DNA from: Acheta domesticus
Taxonomy: Eukaryota > Arthropoda > Insecta > Orthoptera > Gryllidae
Length of the DNA: 64,000 nt
Direction: 5' to 3'
Assembly: GCA_031308135.1 (NCBI GenBank)
Contig: JAHLJT010008446.1
Location: 163,809,125 to 163,873,124 of the forward strand
Position numbers and translations under genes: made by a program. Below, one piece after another: positions 23,481 to 35,085 of the stretch. Each line of letters begins with the position of its first letter. Positions within the stretch are counted from its first letter, which is position 1. Below the pieces are notes generated by a model. That model was not told the DNA's origin and did no database searches. It saw only the letters and a list, made by a program, of their open reading frames with translations.

Positions 23481-24121
23481 GTCGTTTTTATTGTATCAGG
23501 ACCACCAAATGATATCGGCTTCATTCCCTGTGCAGTATGTTTGCTGTTGAAATGTATGCAATTCTCGAGGCGCTAAAAGACATGAAGTCAGTGACGTTGC
23601 GGCGAGTAGTTCTCCGTTCTGATTCTCTCAGCTCTCTTCAAGCTGTCTCCCGTCCTTCGTCGGATTACCTGACGATATTAGTTCAAAGCCTGATTCATCG
23701 TCTACTATCCCGCCACTATGATCTGGTTCTTAGTTGGGTTCTAGGCCATGTGGGAATCACAGGGAATGAGCTGGCCGACCTGGCGGCGAAATCAGCTACT
23801 CGTAATACTCGTATCGACGTTCCTGCTGTACCATTGTCCGATGTTAAGGCTTACTTGAAACGATCATTGTTTAGAGCGTGGCAAACAGAGTGGCACAATA
23901 TTACTTTCAAACTAAGTGCGATAAAGAATTCTGTTAATCCCTGGCGTTTCTCATCCCGCTCCTCTAGGCGTGAGGAAGTTATTTTAATCCGTCTTCCTAA
24001 CGGACACTGCTACTTTTCTCACGGTTTCCTGCTTCGAGGTGAAACTCGTGGACGGTTCTTTCTATGGAACGTGCCCTTTACTGCACGAAATTTGTTGGAA
24101 ACCGACGAAGACGTGACCTAG
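23481..24121 (+). pseudogene. RNase H domain at the end of ORF2
   Basis: The frame 23,537-24,121 is open for 194 codons. It shows three RNase H acidic positions: AVEMYAILEALKD (Glu), VLRSDSLSSL (Asp) and HVGITGNELADLAAKS (Asp). The first Asp strand lies upstream in a damaged part. A C-terminal segment follows with RLPNGHCYFSHGFLLRG. RNase H in ORF2 separates this element from true jockey and points to the I or a related clade. Confidence 0.88.
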
Positions 24122-25697
24122 ACAACTCGTTACGGGTGGTGCTCGGGGATGATTCTGCGTTCTCAAAACTTTTTTGCGTTTTGTGAGAAAGCGAAATATA
24201 TAATCTTATTTAAATGATTAGGATAAATTGTTTGTTGGCTCCTTTACATCCAACTTTACGTTACGTGCTCATTTTAATTTTCCCTCTGCCATATCTACCT
24301 GTATACTTGATGCAGAATTTAAGCTCTCTTTTTACTTTCTCGCCTTACGAACACTTCGTGAGAAGAGAATATTATGTAATCGAGCGCCGGAAAACGGGGA
24401 ATTTTCGCCAGAAAAACATTTATAGCAAGGTTCTGGTGACGAAAAAGTGGATAAAACCTGTTGCTAAATTTATAAAAATATCCTCTTCTCGTGATGTAGT
24501 CAAAATCAATGTTTTGTTGCTTCTTGATACTGCAAAGTCGGCAAAACGTCCGTTTGTGGTTAACGCGTTCTAACATTAACCTGAACCGTTCAGCAGATTT
24601 TCTTAAAAATTGATATTCGCCCATCGTTTTTACTAGTGTCAAGGCTCCTGGAATTTGAAACCGATATTTTAATTTTTGGGGGAGATTTTCTAAGTTAAAA
24701 GTAAATGGCTCCAAATTTTTTGATTAAATTCTGTTGTTGAATAGTGCGATGGACGTTTAAAGGAATGATGTAGGTATTATTTTCGTTGATATCCCCAATT
24801 TTTCGAAAATGCAAAAAACTATTTAAAAACTGCAGAATTGAAGATAGAGATAAGGTCATTTAGCATTTTTGAAAAAAAAAATCGAGTAGTTTTTGCGTAA
24901 AATGCTCTTCAAATTTAGAAAAAATTTCAAAAACCGCTCCAAATTTTTTACTTAATCTTTTCTTCACTTATGTAATGAGGGACGATAAAAATATGGTCTT
25001 AGTCCTGCTTCTGGGAAATACTTGTTTTTTTTGAAAATTGCAAAAAAATTTTTAAAACTACATAATTTTAGATAGCGATTTTTACCTCAGACAAAGTTTC
25101 TTGTGCAAAACTAGCTCTTTAAAAATGGTTATGTAGAATTTTCTGAAAAAACGAGTCGTTTTTGCGTAATCTTCTCTTCAAATTTCCAAAAATTGTTTCT
25201 CAAAAACCGCTCCAAGTTTTTTCTTTAAATTTTCTGCACGTTTGTCGTAAGGGACGCTAAATAAATAAACTAGATCTGTCATAGAATGGCACAGACTTTC
25301 TCGCAGTAGTTATTTTTCTAATGTCGATCGTCGGATAAAAATTTGGAGTAAGCAGTTCACTGCTACCTTTCTTTTTTGCCCAAAGAACGTTTTTCGCATG
25401 TTGACAACGCCTTTCTTTGTCATGTTTGAAAGACATGTTTTTCGCATGTTGACAATTACCGGCTTCCTAATTATAGAACTGATACAATTACGTTTTGACT
25501 AATATATAAATAGTTAGTCCGCATGTCCGTCCCGTGGCGCGGCTCGTTAAAGCGCCTTGGAGTTGAGATCTTCAGTAAGGAAGATGCCGAGTTCGTTCCC
25601 AGATGGGGATTTTAATTTGATGAATGTGTTGTTGCAGAAAAAACATTGAAGAGTGAAGAAACTTTTTTGAAAGTCTTATGGAGTACTTCTCAGGAAT

Positions 25698-26455
25698 AGG
25701 ATTGTTGTGTCTTTGCAATCAGAAGAAAAACTCCGTTTCTCACAACATTTATTTTTCACAACATAAATATACAAATGGTCGCCGGTAGGCGAGCTGGGTG
25801 AGCCGAAGGCTGTTTTACGGCCGACGGCCGTGGCGAGTTGTATTGTGGGGGCCGTGACAACGGCCGCGGCGAGCAGGTAGCGTCGCCGGTTGAGAGTCGT
25901 GGCGGCGGCGGAGCCGTCGCCCAGGTGCCGAGAGGCTGGAGCGCGGGGGCCAGGTAGAACCCGCGACAGCGTGAGGCCTTAGCACCACCCGGGCGATGCC
26001 AGGCGGAAACGTCGCTTAGCCGAACGTGGCGACGGCAGCGGGGCCGTCCGCTCGGCAGTAGTGAGGCCGGGGGGTGGCCGCGTTGCTGGCAGAGCGTCGT
26101 GGCGGCGGCGGAGCCGGCGCCCGGGGCGGCGAGGCAGTGGCGTTGTAGATCGCTGTTGCCTCGGCGTGACGAGTCGGTAGACTCGGTCGTTAGGCTCGTG
26201 CTGGCGGATGCGTGGGCTGGCCCTCCGTTGGTCTCTGGCAGACGCGTTGCAGATTCGTAGCTGGCAGGTTGACGACTGGTAGCTGACTTCGACTGACCCG
26301 TTGTCCACCGGGCTTTTATACCCCGGTGGGCCAATGGGAAATCGAGTTTACGTTATGGTCAGTGCGCAGCGCGTTTGTGCTGCGCCCTCTTGACCGAGTC
26401 TTTGAGTTCTGCTAGCGCGCGCCGTTTAAGTAGTCGGCGCGCACACAGCAAGGAT
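25698..26455 (-). mobile_element. Solo LTR, 748 bp, in family A
   Basis: The LTR 25,703-26,450 starts TG and ends CA on either strand and is flanked by AGGAT copies (25,698-25,702 and 26,451-26,455). On the minus strand it has TATAAAAG at 26,320-26,313 and AATAAA at 25,753-25,748, so U3-R-U5 reads on the minus strand. It is strikingly GC-rich against its AT-rich surroundings. No internal region or second LTR is present, which fits LTR-LTR recombination. The long ORFs through it are by-products of GC content. Confidence 0.87.
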
Positions 26456-27058
26456 CAATGCTGATAAATATACAGGACTTGTTTGTGTTTACCCAAATTG
26501 CATCTTTTAAACAATTTTCAATTTTTGTATTCGATTTCTGAAACGTATGTCATCTCAAATCAATCGTTGTTTTGTGTGTATCTGTATGAACCAATTGAAG
26601 TAAAAGTATGAGTATTCAACGTCAAATTGAAATACAATATTACCTGAACGCATGCGATTAACGTACATATCCCTAGCGGTTCCGAAATTATTAATACTTT
26701 CTCGCCTTACGAATACTTTGTAAGAAGAGAAAGTTATGAAATCGTGCGCCGAAAACGGCGAATTTTCGCCAGAAAAACTCTGATAGCTGGGATCGGGTAA
26801 CGAAAAAGTGGATAAAATCCTGTTGTTAAATTTAGAAAAACTAGTGCTATAGAATGGCACAAACTTTATCGGAGATCTTAGTTTTCTAATCTCCAAATTG
26901 AACTTGTTTTTCTGTTATGAATGATGATCATTCCAAATTCCTTCTTTGAGCGCCTAAAGGACTTTTTTTACATTCTCTGGATTTTCGGTTTCCTAATGCG
27001 AGAATTGAAACCACCATACTCTATTACTATTATATAATTAAATGTCATGCATATCCAT

Positions 27059-27146
27059 TGTGGTCGCTGACGTTAATCAGTGAGCGTTGCCACAGCTCTT
27101 CCGAGGGAAGCTTCGCCGGTTCGATTCCTGTTTAGGGAATATCTTT
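27059..27146 (+). repeat. tRNA-like module with perfect B-box
   Basis: GGTTCGATTCC at 27,118-27,128 matches the pol III B-box consensus exactly. It is preceded by a potential anticodon-like hairpin, CTTCCGAGGGAAG. The related stretch in copy 1 (about 13,880-13,960) has lost the B-box. Confidence 0.5.
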
Positions 27147-27427
27147 TGTCAGTATTCTCCGTTACAGGAAATAATTGAGAATTCTGGAAACTTTGTTGAG
27201 AACCATGTTAAGGCATTTGAATTACAAATATTGCAATAATTACGATAAATGAACTGGAAGTGTCTGTATATATTTTTTCGAATTTTTAACTTTTAACATT
27301 TTTTTCACGTCTCTTCTTTCATTTGTAAAGCGTGTATACCATCGTATCATTTGTTTCTTGATCATGCATTTACCATTTTCGACTCTGTTCGATTCTTTTT
27401 ATGGTTCGTTCGACTTATACGGTGCTA

Positions 27428-27460
27428 GTGTGGCGTAGTGGGATAAGTGCCGGTTCGTTT
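27428..27460 (+). repeat. tRNA-like A-box module
   Basis: GTGGCGTAGTGGGATAAGTG resembles the D-arm and A-box of a tRNA. The counterpart in copy 1 is at 14,246. No matching B-box follows within the usual spacing, so it is a fragment. Confidence 0.4.
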
Positions 27461-28046
27461 ATTTTCCAATTGGTCTGTTCACTGAAGCGGATAGTTCACG
27501 GCATAATGAAATGTAACGGTGCCCTCTATCTGTTGTCGTTGGTCGTTGATCGACAGCACCACGCTCATCGGCGGTTAGTTGCAGTTGAACGAAAGTTTCA
27601 TCGCGTAATCGCGAGATGGCGGTTGTAGTCCTACCTCCTTTTTTTTTTTTTTTTTTTAAGATGATCTCTCTGGATTTTCGGGACTCTTTGGCGTATTCCG
27701 AAGGCATGAAGAGAATTAAAGTTGTTTTGTGGATATTAGTGTTTCTCCCTCTTTTGATATTAACACAGACTTATTTTGCCATTTGCTTAAAAACACCCTT
27801 TCCCATTAGCAAAACGCTGATAGACGCGAAGCTTTTTTTCTGAAGATTACGGCATAATCTTTGTCGTAATAGAATCTATGTCGTCGACATAGTCTTTGAC
27901 CATTTGATCCACGCGGTCAACTCCAACCTTTGATTTGCTGTGTGCAAGAATACATGATGGTATCTTTGTTTTGTTTTGTCATGACTTTTCAGTCGAGATG
28001 ATTTTGTTCTTTTTTGGCTTGTATAATACGTAGGTCATTGAATATA
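27461..28046. other. No gene; poly(T) run
   Basis: A run of T at about 27,641-27,658 may be the poly(A) tail of a minus-strand retroposed sequence that begins GGAGGTAGG. Nothing coding is recognised. Confidence 0.4.
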
Positions 28047-28937
28047 TAAAGAGACAAATTGGTCTGGAGGAAAAACAGTAGGCGACAGGTTTGGTAATTT
28101 TAGGACCTTAAGTTTGCATCACTGGTATGATCCCTGGTCATTTAAATGATCAGTATTGTTGTGTTTATAACCTCGAAATTAAGTTGAACAATGCGGAGTC
28201 TACTTGAAAAATTCACTTTGGTTGAACAACGTTCTGCGATTCGTTTTGAACTTTCTGAAGGTGGAAAACCAGCTAACATATTCTAGAATGTATAAAGTAT
28301 AAGATGAAATTGTAAGAACCGCGAGAATTTGTATAAGTCGGTAGAACAGTTCAAACATGGTCGAGGCTCATTGACTGAAAAACATCGTTCTGTCCGCATC
28401 TGCGAGAAATGTGATGTTGAGTGTGCTTGGGGACGTTGTAGGTGAGTTGGTTTGCAATTATCACAAAGAACAGTTTATAATAACCAGCCATTACTGCTTA
28501 GATATGCTTTTGAACAAGGTGAAGCCAGTCATGAGAGAGAAACGTCGTGGATCTCAGAGAAGAGATGTGATTCTCCAGCAAAACAACGAACGTCCCCACA
28601 CTGCTCAACAAGCCGTGAAACCACCGACAAAATGGGTTGGGAGGTACTGCCTCATTTAGCCTCCGTTTAGCCCCGATTTAGCACCATCTGATTTCCACTT
28701 GTTTGGTCCTCTGAAGGAGGCATTGCGTGGGAAGAAGTTCCGGGATAACGAGGTTGTCGAAAATTTGTGGAAAATGGTTCAAACACCAAGATAAACAGTT
28801 CTTTACAGTCGTTATAAGAAAGCTGGTAAATTGTTGGAACAAGTTCATAAATGTTGGTGGGGAATATATTAAAAAGTAGGAGATGTCCTGTTTTGTAAAA
28901 ATAAACGTTTATTTCTCCAGACCAATCTGTCTCTTTA
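28047..28937 (+). mobile_element. Mariner-type element, decayed
   Basis: Inverted ends AAGAGACAAATTGGTCTGGAG (28,049) and its near reverse complement (to 28,935, one mismatch in 21) are flanked by TA. Inside, transposase pieces appear in changing frames: MRSLLEKFTLVEQRSAIRF near 28,192, a WDVVG-like block near 28,430, RRDVILQQNNERPHTA at 28,560 (second catalytic position, Asp replaced by Asn), and the SPDLAPSDFH counterpart near 28,670-28,700. At 887 bp it is shorter than an intact mariner. It is inactive. Confidence 0.85.
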
Positions 28938-31670
28938 ATGATTGAATGCCCTTCCTATAATAATTGTAAGATTTGGGCGGTGTAGATTTCGGCGGTAGGC
29001 GGTGTAAGATTTGGGCGGTACTAGAATGTGAAATACCATTTCAATGTCGCAGTTTAGAAGATATTTCCCGCTTGTTAATTCGCAATATTCCATGAAGTTT
29101 TAGCTTCTACCTTAAAAATTCTACTAGTTCTGCGGACGTCAAAAAAAATCGGTTGTGTTATCACTTTAATTAAATAATGGCTGTAACAATTACTTTATTA
29201 TTTGTTTGATGCCTGATTTTTTTCAACAGTTTCATATTTCCTTTTCCCACGGTACATTTTGTCACGTAATGCAAACCTTTCCCTGAATCACAACACCAAA
29301 AAAATGTTATTCTTCATTTATGTGGTCGTGATTTGTTTACTTGCGTAAGACAATTAAACAAAGAAGCCTGGAATGGTTGGGTATAAATTAAAAAAAAACA
29401 ACAACAAATGTTGGTGGGAATTCTGATGCGGTATAGTTGACGTAATTACATGAAGAAATTATGGAAGTCATCATATTAAGTTGACGGAGATGACTTTCAT
29501 TATTTATTCACAAATGTGTTTCTTACACTTTCAAAGAGCTGTTAGGGAGAAGAGACTTCCAGGCCTCGGAGGCCCACGTGGAAAGCTCGACTACCTACAG
29601 AAAAAATGAAAAATATGGAAAAATCTCATGGCTTACTGGATCGTCATAGAGGGATACGATAGAGGGTATCACAAAAGGACGCACCTGTAAAGTTAACGGG
29701 ATTTACGGCAATAAAAAAACACCGCCGGGCCCTAAGACCCACTAAGTGCACTGAAGGGTTAATGAGGTTGATGAATTGTTTGCTTTCATTGAACTCCAAA
29801 CATCTAATGATAATTTACACATAGCTCCTCCCTTGGAATTTCTCATCATTTGTATGAAGGAAAATTAACATTTGTGCAATTACAATCTGTGATTAGGTTC
29901 CTGAAAATCTGTTTATATTTGTAAAGTGAAAATGAACACCATAACAATTGTTAACCTTCATACACAATTTTTAAAACGTTTAATTGCAGTTTAATTGGAA
30001 ACGTATAATAATTCATTGTATGATAATGGTGTGTGCTGAATATTGCAGAAGTAGTGGTGATAGAGACCCGAAAAATATGTAGTATCAAAAGTCAAAATAT
30101 TTACATAATACCAACTTACATTTATAAAAGTCTCCTATACAATTTTTTAAAAAAATACAGACGTTTTAAAAATCAATTGGTAAGCACAAATTGATGCACA
30201 CTTGCACCATACAACTTTCCCAGCAGTAGTTAAAGCTTCACAAATTGCAATCCAGATATGCAGTTTAAAAACCAGACTAGACGCAATAGAAGCCATCGTA
30301 CAAACTGGTTAACTACAATCAGCCAACAATCACTACAGCATGCAATATTTTCATTGAAGTGTTACACGACGGCAGTCGCCAAAGTTTCTTGGAAATTATG
30401 GTTAAAGGTCGCCAGAAAGGTCGTCAATGATACTTTTCACACTTGAAGGTGCAAATGTCAGTCGCTGACGCGCGCACATCCCGCCACTGAGATCACTGAA
30501 GCAGGCGCTCCGGACTGTGAGAACATCCGACCGCGTCTTCACGTAGCGTGCCTCGAGTTGAGTACGCAGTAGCACGCCGTAACAATGTAGGAACAAATGG
30601 TGACATTTTTGAAAATACCTCTTTTCATAAAAACATGAAAGAAAATTGATAGAATAAAGAAAATATGTTAAAAATATCAAAATATGTAAAATATGTAATA
30701 TAGTACCAAATATGTAAAAATATGTAACGAAAAAATTGGATATTTTGTTAGAACAGCCACAATACTCAAAGATTACAATTTTGAGAACGGTACGTAGAAA
30801 GACAAAATATATGTAATTACTGCACATCGGATGTTTAGGGAAATGCCTATTTTTTTCTAGTGAACTTATTTAAAGGCTGATAATATATGTGCACGAATCT
30901 TAACAAATGATGACACATAATGAAGGTTCATAATGCTTATTTTTGCTTATTTTAGCATAAATGCCTTTTTTGCATAAATGCCATTTCTTTAGAATCATTA
31001 CACTTTTTTCCCTTTTATGTATTATTTTTATATACAATGCTAAGATATCAGAAAATCGGCCATGGTCCAACCTGACCATTTATTACGAAACCTTCAATTC
31101 ACATATTTGTATTTTGAAATACAAGAGAATTCCTGAAAGTATACCAACATATTTTTCTCCATTTCCGTGTTTCATAAATATTAGCCATATTCGGAGAAAA
31201 TGGTCGATTAACAATTCACCAAGGGCACCTTTTGAGTGAAATAAATGTAAATTCCCAGAAGGTGTCAGTGTTGCTAATTTCGTACTTCTAAAATATATGT
31301 CAGACACATCAGTAGATGTTCAGAAATCCTTCTCTTTCAAACTGATTTTGTCTCCCAATCGTTGCAGATTTGAAATTGCGATATTTGAAAAGTTACTGGT
31401 AATTTATTGCAATGGTAACTATTAAGAATAAAATGTAGAAGAGTTGTAAATATGTATGGAGTCTTACAAATAATTTTTAATTTATTGTGAATGTAATTTA
31501 TGACAGTGCCTTTTTTCCCCTTATTCTTGACATTTTCAGTGCCTTTTTAGGTCCCTAAAAGACGATTTTTTAGTGCCTAAATATCCGATTTCTAGTATGA
31601 AATTCCGGAAAAAAAAATGATGTAGTATGAAAAAAATTACATGAAGGTCCGGTCTCTAGTGATTAAACAT
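28938..31670. other. No gene recognised
   Basis: AT-rich sequence with short motif-free ORFs. A piggyBac-like end lies at 29,727-29,762. A GC-richer patch at 30,450-30,580 and repeated GCATAAATGCC / GTGCCTTTTTAGG words at 30,950-31,560 hint at old DNA-transposon sequence, but no ends or transposase could be defined. Confidence 0.45.
29727..29762 (-). repeat. piggyBac-like terminal sequence
   Basis: Read on the minus strand it begins TTAA then CCCTTCAGTGCACTTAGTGG, the layout of a piggyBac end. No partner end is seen within several kilobases except a weak similarity near 10,965, so it is a lone or degraded end. Confidence 0.4.
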
Positions 31671-31943
31671 TACATACTTTCTCGCCTGTATTTTCACGCA
31701 AAAGTACTCAAATTTTAAAAAATTGTGCATGTCCTTTTTTTCAAAATATATATTTAAGGAAGAGTTTTCATTAAGGGAACAAATCTCGTTTTGTCTATCC
31801 TTGTTGATCCTTTACTTTCCGAGGGCGCATGGCCATGTTTCTCCTCACAACGCGCGTTCCTCGGGTCTCAACCTCATCTGATTGAGATCTGTAAAAGACT
31901 AAAAAAACGGAATAATACTCGTACACCACAAAGTGTATGATAC

Positions 31944-31974
31944 CTGAAGATGGGTCAAAACTACGACTTGAAAC
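31944..31974 (+). ncRNA. Hammerhead-ribozyme-like core motif
   Basis: CTGAAGA followed by a possible small stem (GGGTC with GACTT) and GAAAC matches the CUGANGA ... GAAAC conserved core of hammerhead ribozymes. Such minimal motifs are known at the ends of Penelope-like elements. The flanking stems are not convincing and no Penelope protein is nearby, so this is a tentative relic. Confidence 0.3.
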
Positions 31975-32099
31975 GTTTTAATATGAAAATGACTGTTGTA
32001 AATTGACAGTATGGACTTGGATTATTGTGAAAAATAAAATAATATAACCGAAATATAAACAAATCTCTGTCTTTAATGTTTTAGTTGTAGGAGAACTCC

Positions 32100-32590
32100 G
32101 AAACAATTTGAACTTTTGCCATTTTCGAAAAATCAGGGTTATTAACGAACATGACTCCTATACCATTCTCTTAAACGTCCTTCACACAACAACAAACTTT
32201 AATGAAAACCGATGGAATATTTTTTCTTTCAAAATTTTGAAATTGTCCCAGGGGCTTTATGTAAAGTACCGCCCAAAATTAAAATATCGGTTTCAAATTC
32301 AAGAGGCCGCGACATCAGCCAGATCTATTGGGAAGTATCAGTTTTGGAGAAAATCGGCTGAACGGTTTAGAAGGTATCCTTGTTCACATACGGGCAGACG
32401 TTTTACGGTCATTTAATTGTTCGGTATCAAGGACCCCAAAACATGGATTCTCCTTACACCACTTCATAAAGGATTATTTCTAAATTTATCAACTACTTTT
32501 ATCCACTATTTCATTATCAGGGCCCGGCAATAAGAGTTTTTCTGCCAAAAATTCGTCGTTTGTTCGCGCACCATTACGTAATGGACCGGG
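32100..32590 (-). repeat. Family A repeat, partial inverted copy
   Basis: On the minus strand it starts at about 32,583 with CCATTACGTAATGGTGCGCG and continues through the ATAAAAGTAGTTGATAAATT and AGACCGTAAAACGTCTGCCC equivalents to a TTTCGAAAATGGC block. It is truncated at its 3' side. A lone TACTTTCTCGCC at 31,675 (plus) may be another fragment. Confidence 0.7.
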
Positions 32591-33960
32591 AGCCAGCAAG
32601 AGAATCGACGTATGATAAGCTCAAAGCTAAAACTTTTTGAGACGTTACCCAGTGTTACGAGGAACAAGGAAATGCAAGTATGGCGGCCTGTAGGTGTCGG
32701 CGTTGCGCTGCGCAATTTTTTAAATATGTCGGAAAAAATCGGCCACTGGGGAATGAGCACAGAGCTAATTCTAGTTGTATATTGTTCGTCAGATAGCCAA
32801 AGTGTGAAGGAGCTGTATGCCATACCGAAGCGGCGTCTCGAACCGTCCACCATACTGAATTGAAAGTGTCATTTTTTATGCCCGCTTGGATTACGAGCTC
32901 AGAGCTATTTGTGTGGTCTTATGGTAGAAAATTCTTTTTCATTGCCGATTATGACCACGCCATACCGTTGCGGCGTCTCTAAGTAGCCGCCATACTGGTT
33001 CAAAAATGTCAAATAATAAAGTAATCCATGTATAATAGGTACACATTTGAGACAAATATGTTTCAATTGATTTTAATGTCTAGAAGACGAATCTAAAGTG
33101 CCATACCAATTGGATGTCTCGAACGTGAGAAATTAACCTCTAAAGTTACCTTATTCAATTAGGTATTTATGTGAATGGGCACTAGGGAGATTATTATTTC
33201 CAACAGGTTTTGAAATCTTAAATCTCGCTCACGCCATATTCTGTCTATCGCTACTAAGAACGCTTCTGCATTGGTGCTTTATCACTCGTTTCCCTCTCGG
33301 CCCTTTTTGATAGCGAGGAACTGGAAAGGAAAGTGTGTAGTCTAAGCCAGATGTACCAAAAGCTCTTAGAACACATAATGCCGTGTGGTTATAATTAAAC
33401 TTTCCCTACAGAACAGTTTATAACAAGGAAACGAATTATAGTTGGAGTACCAAAGGATGTAGGATAAGGAGGTGAAAAGTGCCCCCAAACCAAATCGACA
33501 ATCGCGATACTCATATGAGGGCCGTTTTTACAGTTGGGGTTAAACCACAGAATAACGTTGTTCCGGGTACAGCGCTCCTTCATGCTTTCTACAATCAAGG
33601 GTTATCCCCTCCAGGTGGTATAACTACTGGAATTTCGTAACCCACCACTCGGCCTAGGGTTAGGCCCTTATCCCGCGCTTATCCCGGGTCGAAGTTTGCA
33701 AATGGCGGCAATGGTCAGCAGTGGTTTGCAGCTGATTTATTGGAGCAGAGCCGATCGGACTTCCATGGCGCAGAACTTTTATTCGAAATCTGTCAGAAAT
33801 TTAATTTTTCTAATTTAAAGTGGTCGTTAATGCAATTAACAAGGTTTGTTGTTAACTTTCGTTTTACAAGAACAATTCCAAACTATTAGTCTCATTAGTT
33901 TATTTATTTTAACTTTTCTATACTTTAGTTAATTGGTAGGTGTTGTGTAATAAATATTTA
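32591..33960. other. No gene; three spaced copies of a short word
   Basis: GCCATACCGAAGCGGCGTCT (32,819), GCCATACCGTTGCGGCGTCT (32,959) and GCCATACCAATTGGATGTCT (33,101) recur about 140 bp apart, hinting at a degenerate tandem repeat. Nothing coding is recognised. Confidence 0.45.
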
Positions 33961-34029
33961 ATATTCTCAATTTATTTTCCGTCGGCTAGTTTAGGTTATA
34001 TTTATTTCGGTGCAAAGGAGTGCATTGGT

Positions 34030-35085
34030 AATAAAATGCAGCTTTTGTAAAGAAGAATCAGCAGGAGATTGCAGTCACAAGTGCCAGTGCTGAGGAAGAA
34101 GAAACTTTTTTAGAATCAGATGTCAAGCATTGTTCATTATCTGACAAAATCACACCGGTCACGCCATCAGCCAGTGCGAACATTTTTTCCAAGTTCACTG
34201 ATGTTTTTCCTGCTGAACAGTGAAATCTGAAGAAGAGAATTGCACTTACATGTTACTTCACAAGTGTGTTTGGGAACATTTACAAGAGGATGTGTGTGAG
34301 TGCTGTCTGTGGATCCTCAAATCTCCTATGCATTGAAGTAAAACAATCAATGCCATTTGCTCATCAGTTAGTGAGCAAGTGTAATAATAATTGTCAACAA
34401 GTGTTAAATAATGTTTCAACTAGCCCTCGTGTTCCTGTAACATTATCTTGTACTAGGCCATCATATGAAGTGAATAGGAAAATTGTGGATGCTTCTTTGC
34501 AAATAGGTAGGGGCTATTCAGCAATAAAGCAGTTTCAATGGTTTACCATCAATGAATGTTTCAATTCTCGTGTTCTTGCTGTTATTAAAAATAATGCAAA
34601 AATGAAAGAGGAAATTTTGAGGCTTTCATATGCAGCCATACATGAAGCTCACACAGATGTAGTAGATTCAGTTAGTGATGAAGTTATGTTTTATCTGTAT
34701 TGTACGATGGAACATGGCATAAGCGATACATGCATCTCATTATGGAATGGGAATTGTTATTGATACCATGATTGGTCTTGTTACTGATTCCATTTTGTCA
34801 AAATACTGTGGCACATGTGAAAAGAACAAGAGCAAATTGGGAGAAAAAAAGCTGTGAATATAAAAAATTGAAAGAAATTCATGATATAAGTGGTGTGTCA
34901 TAATAATTTTAATGAATCTTCAAATGCAATGGAGGTAGCTGCAATGGAGATATTGAGGAAGAGGGTCCTGTCTCATAATTTTAGATGTACAACAATACTG
35001 TCGGATGGTGATGCAAAGACTTTCAATCACCTTGTGAAAATAAACGTCTATAGAGACAACTTTATTATTAGAAAAAAATAATGTA
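34030..35085 (+). pseudogene. Mutator-like (MULE) transposase relic
   Basis: The frame 34,266-34,763 reads PSYEVNRKIVDASLQIGRG followed by AIKQFQWFTINECFNSRV, then a helix (KEEILRLSYAAIHEAHTD). The frame 34,890-35,081 reads NNFNESSNAMEVAAMEIL and TTILSDGDAKTFNHLVKI. The blocks IGxGY, ANAMEVxAA and LSDGDAKTFNxL are typical of a MULE/Phantom-type transposase group found in arthropods. The DGD element is probably part of the DDE core. The region between is frame-shifted, with the catalytic SYDGSW-like block degraded near 34,720. No terminal repeats were located. Confidence 0.7.

Larger units (their letters stand above)
24330..27460 (+). repeat. Family A repeat, copy 2, interrupted by an LTR
   Basis: It carries the same order of landmarks as copy 1, from TTTACTTTCTCGCCTTACGA (24,332) to TAGTGTGGCGTAGTGGGATA (27,426). 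The solo LTR at 25,703-26,450 is inserted in it. It includes a second 5' module at 26,693 (TACTTTCTCGCCTTACGAAT). Since both copies carry two 5' modules in the same relative positions, the duplication of the 5' module predates their spread. Confidence 0.8.

Noticed and set aside
25756..26334. 192-codon minus-strand ORF
   Set aside because: Lies wholly within a solo LTR (TATA, AATAAA, target duplication); low-complexity GC-driven reading.
27856..27910. CTATGTCG-T-CGACATAG hairpin as a terminator or site
   Set aside because: Short imperfectly centred palindrome without context; expected by chance in a window this size.
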